Shown here piece by piece: positions 1-8,699 of a DNA stretch of 64,000 nucleotides. The notes below the pieces were generated by a model, which was not told where the DNA came from, searched no databases, and saw only the letters and a program-made list of their open reading frames with translations. Location: positions 44,927-108,926 of the forward strand of contig PNNB01000008.1 in the NCBI GenBank assembly GCA_013823985.1, written 5' to 3'. The first letter of the stretch is position 1. Every line of letters begins with the position of its first letter. The translations under genes were made by a program, and so were the position numbers. This DNA is from Sphingopyxis sp. GTDB lineage: Bacteria; Pseudomonadota; Alphaproteobacteria; Sphingomonadales; Sphingomonadaceae.

Positions 1-222
1 CTGCCTATTTAGCTATTGAATTTAATCGATTTTTCGTCAAATCATGCCTCAAAAAGGTCGAGGAGACGAAATTTGGATGCCGATTTCGGTCCTTTATCAC
101 CACGCATGACAGCGATGATCTGGGCCACTGAACCCGAGCGGACGCAATCTCTGTCGTTGCTCGCGCATATTTCCGGATACACAGCCCGACCTTGGAACCC
201 GGGTCAATAGTCTGACTATGTC

Positions 223-996
223 TTGGTGGACCTTTGCTCCGAAACGGAGATGCTCCGGGATTTCTTGTCCGAACTAGTGGGATATCTGGAGCAGTATCGC
301 AGTGTCGCTATGGTGTGGACATCGCTTACGGGTTTGGAGGTAGCTTTTGCTATCCTGCCCCCAGCGCAATGCCATTTCCTGATCGATGCCGACGATGTGG
401 AAGCGGTGCCGATTTTGGCAGGGGCATTGGGACGTCGCGGAATGAACCGACTGCACGACAAAGACCGTCTAGTGGAATTCGGTTCGCTGCACCGGATCAG
501 CGATGAACTTGCCGAGTTCGCCCGGACATTGGCTAGAATTGCGGAGTCCGACATACCTTCGGGCATGGCTGACAAGCCCGTTTCGTTTCGACCCGCCCCA
601 TTGGGCGGATTCCAGCCCTTTCCAACGAAGGCGCCGGCAACTCCGGCTTCGCTGACCCCGGAAAGATTGCGCGAAATAATCCGGCTTCGGCGGCAACGCG
701 AACGCTATTTCGACAATGGCCTTTTTGCCGATCCGGCTTGGGACATACTTCTCGACCTGAAAGCAGCACAGCTTGAAAAGCAAATGGTCTCTGTATCCAG
801 CCTGTGTATCGCCGCAGCAGTCCCCCCCACTACCGCCTTGCGCTGGATATCTGCAATGACAGAGAGCGGAATGTTGATCCGACAGCAAGATCCTGTCGAT
901 GCCCGGCGCGTCTTCATCCTGCTGTCCGACGAAACAAATGCCAGAATCGAGGACTATTTTGCGTCCATTGCCGACCGTCTCGTACAAATTATCTGA
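223..996 (+). CDS. Winged-helix (MarR-like) DNA-binding protein
   Basis: Predicted cytoplasmic protein of about 257 aa. The last 110 residues look like a MarR-type winged helix: a segment reading VPPTTALRWISAMTESGMLI fits the helix-turn-helix, and DARRVFILLSD fits the wing and following strand. The first 130 residues are not recognised; they could be a ligand or partner domain. The reading frame opens at 211, after an in-frame TAG, and the first possible starts are TTG at 223, GTG at 226 and ATG at 250. None has a convincing ribosome-binding site, so the start is uncertain. It lies alone, 50 bp ahead of tRNA-Val. The DNA-binding class is inferred from the C-terminal pattern; the target is unknown. 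Confidence 0.72.
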   Translation: MVDLCSETEMLRDFLSELVGYLEQYRSVAMVWTSLTGLEVAFAILPPAQCHFLIDADDVEAVPILAGALGRRGMNRLHDKDRLVEFGSLHRISDELAEFARTLARIAESDIPSGMADKPVSFRPAPLGGFQPFPTKAPATPASLTPERLREIIRLRRQRERYFDNGLFADPAWDILLDLKAAQLEKQMVSVSSLCIAAAVPPTTALRWISAMTESGMLIRQQDPVDARRVFILLSDETNARIEDYFASIADRLVQII

Positions 997-1046
997 ATAC
1001 TCTTGCCAAAGGCGCAGCGCTTTGGCAAAGGCGCGCTTCCCCACGG

Positions 1047-1122
1047 GGGCGCTTAGCTCAGTTGGTAGAGCATCTCGTTTACACCGAGAGGGTCAGCGGT
1101 TCGAGCCCGTTAGCGCCCACCA
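1047..1122 (+). tRNA. tRNA-Val (anticodon UAC)
   Basis: A full cloverleaf can be drawn. The acceptor stem GGGCGCT (1047-1053) pairs with AGCGCCC (1112-1118) and is followed by an encoded ACCA. The D stem is GCTC/GAGC. The anticodon stem TCTCG/CGAGA holds the loop TTTACAC, giving anticodon TAC (1080-1082), which reads GUA valine codons. The T arm carries the usual GGTTCGAGCC loop. Its nearest neighbours are a regulator gene upstream and a small secreted protein downstream. Confidence 0.96.
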
Positions 1123-1159
1123 TTTTTCAGAATTAGGCTGAAAAATAAGGAGAAAGCTC

Positions 1160-1423
1160 GTGTCGTTCATCGTGCAGAAAGCTTTCAACGTGCATTTTCC
1201 ACGCATGAGGGGTCATATTCCGACATTTGGGGCAGCCTTGTTCATGTGCGCAGCTATGCTTGCGCCTGATTCTGCCTACGCCCGCGAAAATGAACAAAAT
1301 GAACAGCATGATGCGCTGAACTGCTCTGATCCCAAGCATCGGCACTCCGTCGTACGTCCTCTCACCGAATCCCTGCCGATTCGGAAAAAGGACAAAAGCC
1401 GGGTCCGTCGCGTCCTGATGTAA
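1160..1423 (+). CDS. Small secreted basic protein, unknown function
   Basis: Predicted 87 aa protein starting at GTG 1160, chosen because AAGGAGAAA lies just upstream at 1147-1155. A hydrophobic segment (AALFMCAAMLAPDSAYA, about residues 25-41) looks like a signal peptide ending in an Ala-x-Ala site. The mature part is short, charged and rich in His, Arg and Lys, with one Cys. I recognise no family. It ends flush against the convergent TlpA-like gene. The good ribosome site and signal peptide favour a real gene, but it is short enough to be spurious. Confidence 0.5.
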   Translation: MSFIVQKAFNVHFPRMRGHIPTFGAALFMCAAMLAPDSAYARENEQNEQHDALNCSDPKHRHSVVRPLTESLPIRKKDKSRVRRVLM

Positions 1424-2020
1424 TCAGGCCGCCTCGCGCAGAAGCTTTGCCATTTCGGCATCATCCCATTCGACACCGCCGATTACCCGCCAGACTTCAC
1501 GGCCTTCGGAATCATATAATATGGTTGTGGGCAGGGCGAGCTGGTTGTTGAAAGCCGCCAGTAAGGCATTGTCGCTATCGGTATAAGCCTCAAGATTTTT
1601 GATGGCAGCTTTGGCGAAGAACGCGTCCACCGGCGGACGACCTTCCAGATCCTGGGACACCGCTATCACCGCCATACGTCCCTTTTCCAGAGCCGCTAGC
1701 GCATCCAATGTGGGCATTTCCGCCTTGCAAGGTGCGCACCATGTTGCCCAGAAATTCACCAGAACGGGCCGACCGGCAAAATCCGAAAGGGTGACATCGC
1801 CGCCTTTGGCATCGGCAAAAACAGCGGTTGGTGCCTTTTGACCTGCGGATGCATAGCTGAGCGTTGCGCGCATGCCATTGGCGCTTTCGAGGCCAATTTC
1901 AGCTTTTTCCGATTTTTTGGCATTTTCGGTCGCGGAATCGGCTTGCCCTTGCCCCTTTGGCGTTGTTCCCGTATCGCACCCGGCCAGAACGAGAAGGACT
2001 AGGGCGATTACAAAGCGCAT
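1424..2020 (-). CDS. TlpA-like thioredoxin-fold lipoprotein
   Basis: Predicted 198 aa periplasmic thiol-disulfide protein anchored as a lipoprotein. The N-terminus [15 protein letters not shown] carries a clear lipobox (LAGC). A linker precedes a thioredoxin-like domain with the active-site string [14 protein letters not shown], and a cis-Pro region [10 protein letters not shown]. Families with this layout act in periplasmic disulfide reduction or cytochrome c maturation; the partner here is unknown. The frame stays open to 2518, but only the ATG at 2020 puts the lipobox at the N-terminus. That ATG shares two bases with the argH start on the other strand. GGAA seven bases upstream may be its ribosome site and lies inside argH. 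Confidence 0.88.
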   Translation of the reverse strand: MRFVIALVLLVLAGCDTGTTPKGQGQADSATENAKKSEKAEIGLESANGMRATLSYASAGQKAPTAVFADAKGGDVTLSDFAGRPVLVNFWATWCAPCKAEMPTLDALAALEKGRMAVIAVSQDLEGRPPVDAFFAKAAIKNLEAYTDSDNALLAAFNNQLALPTTILYDSEGREVWRVIGGVEWDDAEMAKLLREAA

Positions 2021-3407
2021 GTCAGATTCCAATAGCATGTGGGGCGGCCGATTTGGCGAAGGCCCCGGGGATATCATGCGTGAGATAAATGCCTCGATTC
2101 CATTCGACAAGCGCCTTTGGCAGGAAGATATAGCCGGAAGCAAGGCGCATGCCCAAATGTTGGCCGCGCAAGGCATTATTTCCGTCGCCGACGAGGCCGC
2201 AATCCAGCAGGGCCTGTCCGCCATCCACGCTGAGTATGAAGAACATGGCGTTCCGGAAGACTGGACGCTTGAAGACATCCATATGGTCACCGAAACGCGA
2301 TTGCGCGAACTGGTGGGCGAACCGGCATCGCGGTTGCACACCGCACGTTCTCGGAACGACCAGGTCGCGACCGACTTCCGCCTTTGGGTTCGCGGCGCCA
2401 TTGAACGGATCGATGCCGGGCTGAAGGCGTTCCAGATAGCTTTGGTCACACGCGCCGAAGAACATGCGGAAAGCATCATGCCAGGTTTTACCCATTTGCA
2501 GGTCGCGCAGCCGGTCACATTGGGACATCATCTGATGGCCTATTATGAAATGGCCAAGCGCGACCGCAGCCGATTTGCGGACTGCGCTCACCGGCTGAAC
2601 TATTCGCCCTTGGGGGCTGCGGCGCTGGCCGGAACTTCCTTTCCCATTGATCGCACTGCCACCGCTCAGGCATTGGGCTTTGAACGGCCGATGACCAACA
2701 GCCTTGATGCCGTTTCCGACCGGGACTTTGCGCTCGAATTTCTGACCTGCGCCACACAAGCGGCACTGCATTTGTCGCGCCTTGCCGAAGAAATGATCCT
2801 GTGGGCGTCGCAACCGTTCGGTTTTATCGTCCTGCCCGATGCGTGGTCGACCGGAAGTTCGATCATGCCACAAAAGCGCAACCCCGACGCCGCCGAACTG
2901 GTGCGCGGCCATGCCGGACGGATTATGGGCTGCATGACAAGCCTGATGGTGACGATGAAGGGTCTGCCGCTTGCCTATTCCAAGGATATGCAAGACGACA
3001 AGCCGCCCGTGTTCGAGGCCTATGACCTGCTCGCGCTGTCGATAGCCGCGATGACCGGCATGGTCGGCAATGTTACGTTCAAGCCCACACGCATGCGCGA
3101 TGTGGCGTCGTCGGGCTTTTCAACTGCTACGGATCTTGCCGACTGGTTGGTGCGCGAACATGGCATGCCGTTCCGCGATGCTCACCATGTTACCGGCAGT
3201 GTGGTCAAGGCATGCGAAGCGCGCGGCATGGGGCTTGAAGCGATTACCGTTGCTGACCTCGCCGCGATCCATCCGCCCCTGGCGGGATGCACATTGCCCG
3301 ATTTGTCCGTCGAAGGGTCGGTCGCCAGCCGGACGAGCGCTGGCGGTACCGCCCCGCTTCGGGTAAGGGAAGCTATCGCCGTCGCGCGGAAGGAGCTTGA
3401 GGGATGA
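2019..3407 (+). CDS. argH: Argininosuccinate lyase
   Basis: Cytoplasmic enzyme that splits argininosuccinate into arginine and fumarate, the last step of arginine synthesis. The 462 aa length is normal for the family. Visible family marks are WGGRF near the N-terminus, HTARSRNDQ in the substrate region, [13 protein letters not shown], and the mobile catalytic loop [12 protein letters not shown] at about residues 279-290. The start is ATG 2019; ATG 2037 (MWGGRF) is an alternative that would remove the overlap with the divergent lipoprotein gene. Neither has a strong ribosome site. The last four bases overlap the next lipoprotein gene (ATGA), so the two are probably translationally coupled. Confidence 0.96.
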   Translation: MSDSNSMWGGRFGEGPGDIMREINASIPFDKRLWQEDIAGSKAHAQMLAAQGIISVADEAAIQQGLSAIHAEYEEHGVPEDWTLEDIHMVTETRLRELVGEPASRLHTARSRNDQVATDFRLWVRGAIERIDAGLKAFQIALVTRAEEHAESIMPGFTHLQVAQPVTLGHHLMAYYEMAKRDRSRFADCAHRLNYSPLGAAALAGTSFPIDRTATAQALGFERPMTNSLDAVSDRDFALEFLTCATQAALHLSRLAEEMILWASQPFGFIVLPDAWSTGSSIMPQKRNPDAAELVRGHAGRIMGCMTSLMVTMKGLPLAYSKDMQDDKPPVFEAYDLLALSIAAMTGMVGNVTFKPTRMRDVASSGFSTATDLADWLVREHGMPFRDAHHVTGSVVKACEARGMGLEAITVADLAAIHPPLAGCTLPDLSVEGSVASRTSAGGTAPLRVREAIAVARKELEG

Positions 3408-3709
3408 CATCGAAACATAAGCTGTTGATCCTGGCGCTCGGCATCGGCCTGGCAGGATGCGGCAAAGTTGGCGATCTCGAACCACGCACCGGTAACGCTT
3501 TGCCGGTCAAAGCCTACGGCCAAAAGACCGAGCAATCCGCACAGGCACTCTCCACCCCGAATGTGCAGGCGCGCCCGGGCCGGACCGATGAGTTGCTCAA
3601 AAGGTCCGAGCGGCGCGAAGATGACCCCTTCGATGTTCCTCCCGGCGAGGAGCCCAAACCTTTCAATCCGGAAGACCCCGCCACCGATCCAAAACCGAAG
3701 CAGAATTAA
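3404..3709 (+). CDS. Small lipoprotein, LptM/YifL-like by position
   Basis: Predicted 101 aa lipoprotein. The signal peptide ends in a lipobox GLAGC, and the mature protein begins [10 protein letters not shown] followed by a hydrophilic, proline-rich and acidic tail. LptM (YifL/LppL) proteins begin with CG-x-KG-x-L-x-P, help assemble the LPS translocon LptD-LptE, and are usually encoded just before lysA or dapF. The position between argH and lysA and the Cys-Gly-Lys-x-Gly start fit, but the motif is degraded. The LptM assignment is an inference from context. The start overlaps the argH stop by four bases. Confidence 0.8.
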   Translation: MTSKHKLLILALGIGLAGCGKVGDLEPRTGNALPVKAYGQKTEQSAQALSTPNVQARPGRTDELLKRSERREDDPFDVPPGEEPKPFNPEDPATDPKPKQN

Positions 3710-3721
3710 GTCCATTCTCCC

Positions 3722-4984
3722 ATGAACCATTTTGATCTTGTGAATGGCGTGTTGCACGCCGAAGACGTGCCATTGCCCACTATCGCAGATAGTGTCGGCA
3801 CCCCCGTCTATGTCTATTCCCGCGCCACGCTGGAACGGCATGCGCAGGTTTTCCGCGATGCGCTTTCGGAACTCGACAACCCGCATCTCGCATTTGCGGT
3901 CAAAGCCAATCCCAATCTTGCGGTGCTCAAAGTCCTCGCGCGACAGGGCTATGGCGCGGATGTGGTGTCGGGCGGAGAAATGGATCGCGCGCTGGCCGCG
4001 GGCATGGCTGCGGACGATATCGTATTTTCGGGCGTGGGGAAAACCGCCGAGGAAATCGTCCGCGCTTTGAAAGCAGGAATCGGCCAATTCAATATTGAAT
4101 CGGAAGAGGAGGGGCGCGAACTTGCCACTCTCGCCGATACGCTTAACCTTCCCGCGAACGCGGTGCTGCGCATCAACCCGGACGTCGATGCGGGTACGCA
4201 TGGCAAAATTTCGACGGGCAAGGCAGACAATAAATTTGGTGTCGGCATTCACCGTGCGCCCGAAATTTACGCCCGCCTCGACGCATTACCCAGCCTGAAC
4301 ATGCGAGGTGTTGCCCTACACATCGGCAGCCAACTCACCAGCTTAGAACCTTTAGAGACCGCCTTTGGCAAGATCGGAGCGCTCGTACGGGAATTGCGGA
4401 CGAGCGGCCATCGCATTACCCATGTCGACCTGGGCGGCGGGTTAGGCGTGCGGTACAAGGACGGCGACAATCCGCCCGAGCCGGCCGACTATGGCGCCAT
4501 GGTTGCGCGCGTCACACGCGGCTGGGATGTGCGGCTGATGTTCGAACCGGGTCGGGTCATTGCTGGCAACGCAGGCATATTGTTGACGCGTGTGATCCGC
4601 GTAAAACCGGGTTCGGGCAATTTGCCCTTTGCCATCGTCGATGCCGCCATGAACGATCTTGCGCGTCCGGCGCTGTACGATGCCTGGCATGATTTTGAGG
4701 CGGTCGAGCCCAACGGGCAAAAAATGGCTGCCAACATTGTTGGCCCTGTCTGCGAAACCGGTGACACCTTTGCCATGGCACGCGATATTGACGTTGTTGC
4801 CGCCAACGATCTGGCCATTTTCCGGACCGCCGGAGCTTATGGCGCAACGATGGCGAGTACGTACAACAGCCGTGGGCTGGTGCCGGAAGTTCTGGTCGAC
4901 GGCGACAAATTCGCGATAGTGGCGGAACGCATTGCACCTGAAACTATTTTAGCCGCCGAGCATGTGCCGGATTGGCTGAAATAA
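3722..4984 (+). CDS. lysA: Diaminopimelate decarboxylase
   Basis: PLP-dependent enzyme of group IV decarboxylases that converts meso-diaminopimelate to lysine. The length of 420 aa is typical. The PLP-binding lysine is Lys61 in AFAVKANPNL. The barrel carries HIGSQLT and the glycine-rich phosphate-binding segment DLGGGLGVRY. The C-terminal beta domain has the CETGDTFA stretch that contributes the active-site cysteine of the partner subunit. It starts 12 bases after the small lipoprotein gene and ends 9 bases before the precorrin-2 dehydrogenase gene, so it belongs to the same plus-strand run. Confidence 0.97.
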   Translation: MNHFDLVNGVLHAEDVPLPTIADSVGTPVYVYSRATLERHAQVFRDALSELDNPHLAFAVKANPNLAVLKVLARQGYGADVVSGGEMDRALAAGMAADDIVFSGVGKTAEEIVRALKAGIGQFNIESEEEGRELATLADTLNLPANAVLRINPDVDAGTHGKISTGKADNKFGVGIHRAPEIYARLDALPSLNMRGVALHIGSQLTSLEPLETAFGKIGALVRELRTSGHRITHVDLGGGLGVRYKDGDNPPEPADYGAMVARVTRGWDVRLMFEPGRVIAGNAGILLTRVIRVKPGSGNLPFAIVDAAMNDLARPALYDAWHDFEAVEPNGQKMAANIVGPVCETGDTFAMARDIDVVAANDLAIFRTAGAYGATMASTYNSRGLVPEVLVDGDKFAIVAERIAPETILAAEHVPDWLK

Positions 4985-4993
4985 AAGGATCGG

Positions 4994-5776
4994 TTGTTGG
5001 ACCAGCTACCCATTTTCGTAAATGTGCGCGGGCGGAAAGTCATATTGGTTGGCGAAGGTGACGCAGCGGATGCGAAGAGGCGTCTGATCGAGCGGGCGGG
5101 CGGATCAATTGTCGATGCCGGATGCAACGATGCCGTTCTCGCTTTTGTCGCGATAGAAGATGAAGAAGTCGCGTTGGCAAGTGCGTCCGATTTGAAGTCA
5201 CGTGGCCTATTGGTAAATGTCGTCGACCGGCCAGAACATTGCGATTTTACCACACCGGCGCTCGTCGACAGGCAGCCAGTGCTGATAGCCGTAGGCACAG
5301 GCGGGGCGTCGGCCGGTATGGCCAAGGCCATCCGGCAACGGATTGAAACATTACTACCCCAAAATCTGGGGGCTTTGGCAACAGCAATAGCCGGCGCACG
5401 CGACGCAATCCGTGCGCGTTGGCCCGAAGCGGCAGACCGGCGGCATGCGCTGGATCAGGCCTTTGCCCAAGGAGGCGCATTGGATCCTTTTCAAAACGAC
5501 AGCCTCTCTTCAGTCGACGCATGGTTGACCACAGGGGAAAGCGCCCCTGCCTCTCGTATCGTGGAAATTCCACTTCTATCGGGTAATCCCGATGATCTGA
5601 CATTGTTGACGGCACGCTTGCTCGGTGAAGCTGACCATGTTTTCCATGACCCCCAAGTGCCCCGCAGCATCTTGAACCGTGCACGCGCCGACGCTGTCCG
5701 CCATGAAGGGCCGCCGCCCACGCCAGCACCCACAGGGTTAGTGCTTTACCTAAGGTTGCCGTCTTCGTCTGGATAG
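4994..5776 (+). CDS. Precorrin-2 dehydrogenase/ferrochelatase with a cut-off methylase tail
   Basis: Related to the N-terminal half of siroheme synthase CysG, which oxidises precorrin-2 to sirohydrochlorin and inserts iron. The first 110 residues form a Rossmann NAD site (ILVGEGDAADAKRRLI) and the family segment VVDRPEHCDFTTPALVDR, followed by VGTGGASAGMAKAIRQ. Full-length CysG is about 460 aa with a methyltransferase half. Here residues about 185-245 (LSGNPDDLTLLTARLLGEAD) resemble only the first strand and helix of that half, then the protein ends at 260 aa. The start is TTG 4994 (or TTG 4997) after AAAAGGAT. Confidence 0.86.
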   Translation: MLDQLPIFVNVRGRKVILVGEGDAADAKRRLIERAGGSIVDAGCNDAVLAFVAIEDEEVALASASDLKSRGLLVNVVDRPEHCDFTTPALVDRQPVLIAVGTGGASAGMAKAIRQRIETLLPQNLGALATAIAGARDAIRARWPEAADRRHALDQAFAQGGALDPFQNDSLSSVDAWLTTGESAPASRIVEIPLLSGNPDDLTLLTARLLGEADHVFHDPQVPRSILNRARADAVRHEGPPPTPAPTGLVLYLRLPSSSG

Positions 5777-5812
5777 GGCATGAACTTGTCCAAATTGTAC
5801 AGGATGGATTGA

Positions 5813-6622
5813 GTGGCCGGAATTTCTTCCAAATTGCTGATAATTGGCTGCGGCAATATGGGTGGTGCTATGCTGCGTGGATGGATTGCGGCGGGCTGGT
5901 CACCATCGCTTTTCACCGTGATAGACCCCGCCGCCCATGACCTGCCAGAAGAGGTTCGCCAATTTCCCTCCGCAGACGCTCTCGACGAAACATTTGATAA
6001 GGTTGTTCTAGGTATCAAGCCCCAAATGCTGGAAAGTCTAGCGCCTGATTTCCGACCGCGGATTGCAACGGGAGCATTGGTATTTTCAATTCTCGCGGGC
6101 ACCACGACAGCAACCCTTAACCAGCATTTTCCTCAAGCGCGTATCGTGCGGTTGATGCCGAATTTAGCAGCAGCGATGGGCCAATCGCCATTGGGCCTGT
6201 TTTCAACGGGACTGGATTCCGACGGACGCCAAATCGTCGATACCTTCTTGGCGCCTTTGGGAACCCCCATATGGATCGACGAGGAAGTACAGATGGACGC
6301 GGTGACAGCGCTTGCTGGTTCAGGCCCTGCCTTTGTCTACCGCTTCATTGATTCGCTCGCCCAGGGCGGCATCGCTACAGGATTGCCGCCACAGATCTCT
6401 TCCCGCCTAGCCTTGGCGACGGTGGAAGGTGCTGCCCGGCTGGCGACAGCGTCATCGCAAAGTCTATCCGAACTTGCGGCGCGCGTCACGAGCCCGGGGG
6501 GCACCACTGCCGCCGGACTCGCTGTATTGGATGCCGGTGACGCCTTAAAAATATTGATCGAAGCAACACTGAAGGCAGCCCGCGACAGGGGAGCCGAATT
6601 GGCTAAAGGGGACAAGACTTGA
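5813..6622 (+). CDS. proC: Pyrroline-5-carboxylate reductase
   Basis: NAD(P)H-dependent enzyme making L-proline from pyrroline-5-carboxylate. The N-terminal Rossmann motif is IIGCGNMGGAMLRGW. The C-terminal dimer domain carries the family signature around TSPGGTTAAGLAVLDAGD (about residues 223-240) and ALAGSGPAFVYRF. At 269 aa it is full length. The start is GTG 5813 with AGGATGG just upstream. The stop shares four bases (TTGA) with the next gene, an exported amidase, suggesting coupled translation. Confidence 0.95.
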   Translation: MAGISSKLLIIGCGNMGGAMLRGWIAAGWSPSLFTVIDPAAHDLPEEVRQFPSADALDETFDKVVLGIKPQMLESLAPDFRPRIATGALVFSILAGTTTATLNQHFPQARIVRLMPNLAAAMGQSPLGLFSTGLDSDGRQIVDTFLAPLGTPIWIDEEVQMDAVTALAGSGPAFVYRFIDSLAQGGIATGLPPQISSRLALATVEGAARLATASSQSLSELAARVTSPGGTTAAGLAVLDAGDALKILIEATLKAARDRGAELAKGDKT

Positions 6623-8226
6623 AGCTCAAATATGCTTTTTTCGCCGGTGCCATGCTGCTTGCAACTCCTGTCTCAGCCGCTGTCGCTCCGCCGCCAACGA
6701 CCGAGGTCGCGAAAGCCAATCTTGCTAAAGCCGGGCCAATCGAAAGTTTCGACCTGTTCCAATTGGCCGATGGTATTGATGATGGTGCACTGAACAGCGA
6801 AGTCATAACGGCTGCCTATCTTGCCCGAATTGCGGCAGTCGACGACAGTGGTCCGACGCTGAACGCTGTCATTGCAACTTTCCCCGATGCTCTGGATCAG
6901 GCGCGGGCAATGGATGCGGAGCTAAAGGCCGGCAAGTATCGTGGTCCGATGCACGGATTACCGGTTTTAGTAAAAGACAATATCGAGGTAGCTGGTCCGA
7001 TTCCGACGACCGCAGGCTCGCTGGCGCTAGCGGATAATGTTACCGGTCGGGACGCGCCGCTAATCGCTCGGTTGCGCGAAGCAGGTGCCGTCATATTGGG
7101 TAAAACGAATTTGAGCGAATGGGCGAATATCCGTTCCGACAATTCCACCAGCGGATGGAGCGCGGTTGGCGGTCTAACCAAAAACCCCCATGCGCTTGAT
7201 CGCAACAGTTGTGGTTCATCGAGTGGAAGCGGTTCAGCAATGGCGGCCGGACTTGCGGCAGCGACAATCGGTACCGAAACGGACGGCTCCATCACATGCC
7301 CCGCAGGCGTCAATGGTATTGTCGGATTTAAACCGACTGTTGGCCTCGTTTCACGCCGGTATGTCGTGCCGATTAGCCATAGCCAGGATACGGCAGGCCC
7401 AATGACTCGCACGGTCCGTGACGCAGCCATTCTGCTGACCGCCATGGCGGGCACAGATCCACAAGACCCCGCGACGGCCGATGCCGATCGATGGCGTGGC
7501 AACTTTGCGGCCGGACTATCGGTCGACGGCTTGAAGGGAATGCGCGTTGGCATTCTGCGTGCACCCAATGTCGACGCGGCCCGTTTCGATGCAGCTATTG
7601 CAAAGCTGAAAGAAGGCGGCGCCGAAATCATTTTTTTGGACATGCCAAAGCTCGACCGGCAAAAATTGGGGCAAGCGGAATTTAAAGTCCTGCTCGCCGA
7701 ATTGAAAGCCGACCTTGCCGCCTATTTGCAAGGCTTACCGGAAAATGGAGTTCCGCATAAGTCCCTTGCCGACATCATCGCCTTCAACAAGACACATGCT
7801 GACAAGGAGCTAGCCTATTTCGGACAGGATACATTCGAGCTAGCCGACAAGGAAGCTGACCTTGATGATCCCGCCTATCAAGACGCGCTCGCAACCTCCC
7901 GTCAGCTTGCAGCGGGCGCCTTGAATTGCATGCTCAGCACATACAATCTAGATGTCATTGTCGCACAAACCAATGGACCTGCTTGGGTATCGACTTTAGG
8001 CAAAGGCGACGCCTTTTCAGGACCAAGCGCAAGCCAATTGCCTGCCATCGCAGGGTTTCCGCACCTGACGGTACCCATGGGCATGTCGGGCGGTTTACCT
8101 GTCGGCCTGAGTTTCATCGGGGGAAAGTGGCATGACTACAAAGTGCTAAAGGCAGGCTATGCCTACGAACAGCTTTCAAAGGAACGGGTAACGCCCACCT
8201 ACAAGTTGAGTCTGGATAGTAAATAA
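6619..8226 (+). CDS. Exported amidase-signature hydrolase
   Basis: Predicted 535 aa hydrolase of the amidase signature family, which uses a Ser-cisSer-Lys triad on amide bonds. Lys119 sits in PVLVKDNIEV, the cis-Ser in CGSSSGSGSAMAAG (residues 198-211) and the nucleophile Ser224 in TETDGSITCPAG. A signal peptide (MKLKYAFFAGAMLLATPVSA) marks it as periplasmic, so it is not the GatA subunit of the tRNA amidotransferase. The substrate is unknown. The start is TTG 6619 overlapping the proC stop, and its own stop overlaps the next ATG (TAATG). Confidence 0.9.
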   Translation: MKLKYAFFAGAMLLATPVSAAVAPPPTTEVAKANLAKAGPIESFDLFQLADGIDDGALNSEVITAAYLARIAAVDDSGPTLNAVIATFPDALDQARAMDAELKAGKYRGPMHGLPVLVKDNIEVAGPIPTTAGSLALADNVTGRDAPLIARLREAGAVILGKTNLSEWANIRSDNSTSGWSAVGGLTKNPHALDRNSCGSSSGSGSAMAAGLAAATIGTETDGSITCPAGVNGIVGFKPTVGLVSRRYVVPISHSQDTAGPMTRTVRDAAILLTAMAGTDPQDPATADADRWRGNFAAGLSVDGLKGMRVGILRAPNVDAARFDAAIAKLKEGGAEIIFLDMPKLDRQKLGQAEFKVLLAELKADLAAYLQGLPENGVPHKSLADIIAFNKTHADKELAYFGQDTFELADKEADLDDPAYQDALATSRQLAAGALNCMLSTYNLDVIVAQTNGPAWVSTLGKGDAFSGPSASQLPAIAGFPHLTVPMGMSGGLPVGLSFIGGKWHDYKVLKAGYAYEQLSKERVTPTYKLSLDSK

Positions 8227-8699
8227 TGGCGTTCAACAAACCAGAATTGGGAAGCCTAATTCCCACAAACACTGCTTTTGATCCCGCATTGGTCAATAAG
8301 CTGATGGGCAAATTTGGCCATGGCGGTTTTCTGGATATGGAATATGTAGGTCATGGCGAGGATTGGGTTGAACTGGCGATCGACTGGCGCGCCGATCTGG
8401 TGGCCGATCCGGAAACCGGTATACTGGCATCTGCGGCGGTCATCAGCCTTATGGACAATGCGACCAGCATGTCGATCTGGACAAAATTGGGTGAATTTCG
8501 ACCGCAAGTGACAATGGATTTGCGCCTTGATTATCTGCGTCCCTCACCTGCCGGCGCGCGCGTCTATGGCCGGGGGATTTGTTACCACCTGACGCAGACC
8601 ATCGGATTTGTCCGGGGCTTTGCCCATAATGGCGATATTGATGACCCGTTGGCACATGCCAGCGGAACATTCATCAGGGTCGGGGACCGGGTATCATGA
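8226..8699 (+). CDS. Hotdog-fold thioesterase (PaaI family), first of a pair
   Basis: Predicted 157 aa acyl-CoA thioesterase-like protein. The stretch LASAAVISLMDNATSMSIW, followed by a strand-rich part (TMDLRLDYLRPSPAGARVYG), matches the PaaI/YdiI pattern of active-site helix and central sheet. The usual HGG of the family is replaced near residues 63-72, with Asp in the helix retained. It overlaps the amidase stop by one base and the following thioesterase gene by four. Members hydrolyse various CoA thioesters; the substrate cannot be read from sequence. Confidence 0.85.
   Translation: MAFNKPELGSLIPTNTAFDPALVNKLMGKFGHGGFLDMEYVGHGEDWVELAIDWRADLVADPETGILASAAVISLMDNATSMSIWTKLGEFRPQVTMDLRLDYLRPSPAGARVYGRGICYHLTQTIGFVRGFAHNGDIDDPLAHASGTFIRVGDRVS

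Noticed and set aside
16..210. Possible 64 aa gene at the left edge
   Set aside because: It starts at TTG without a ribosome site, shows no family pattern and lies in mixed AT/GC sequence.
2021..2518. Extended N-terminus for the TlpA-like protein
   Set aside because: It would put 166 residues before the lipobox and run through argH coding sequence.
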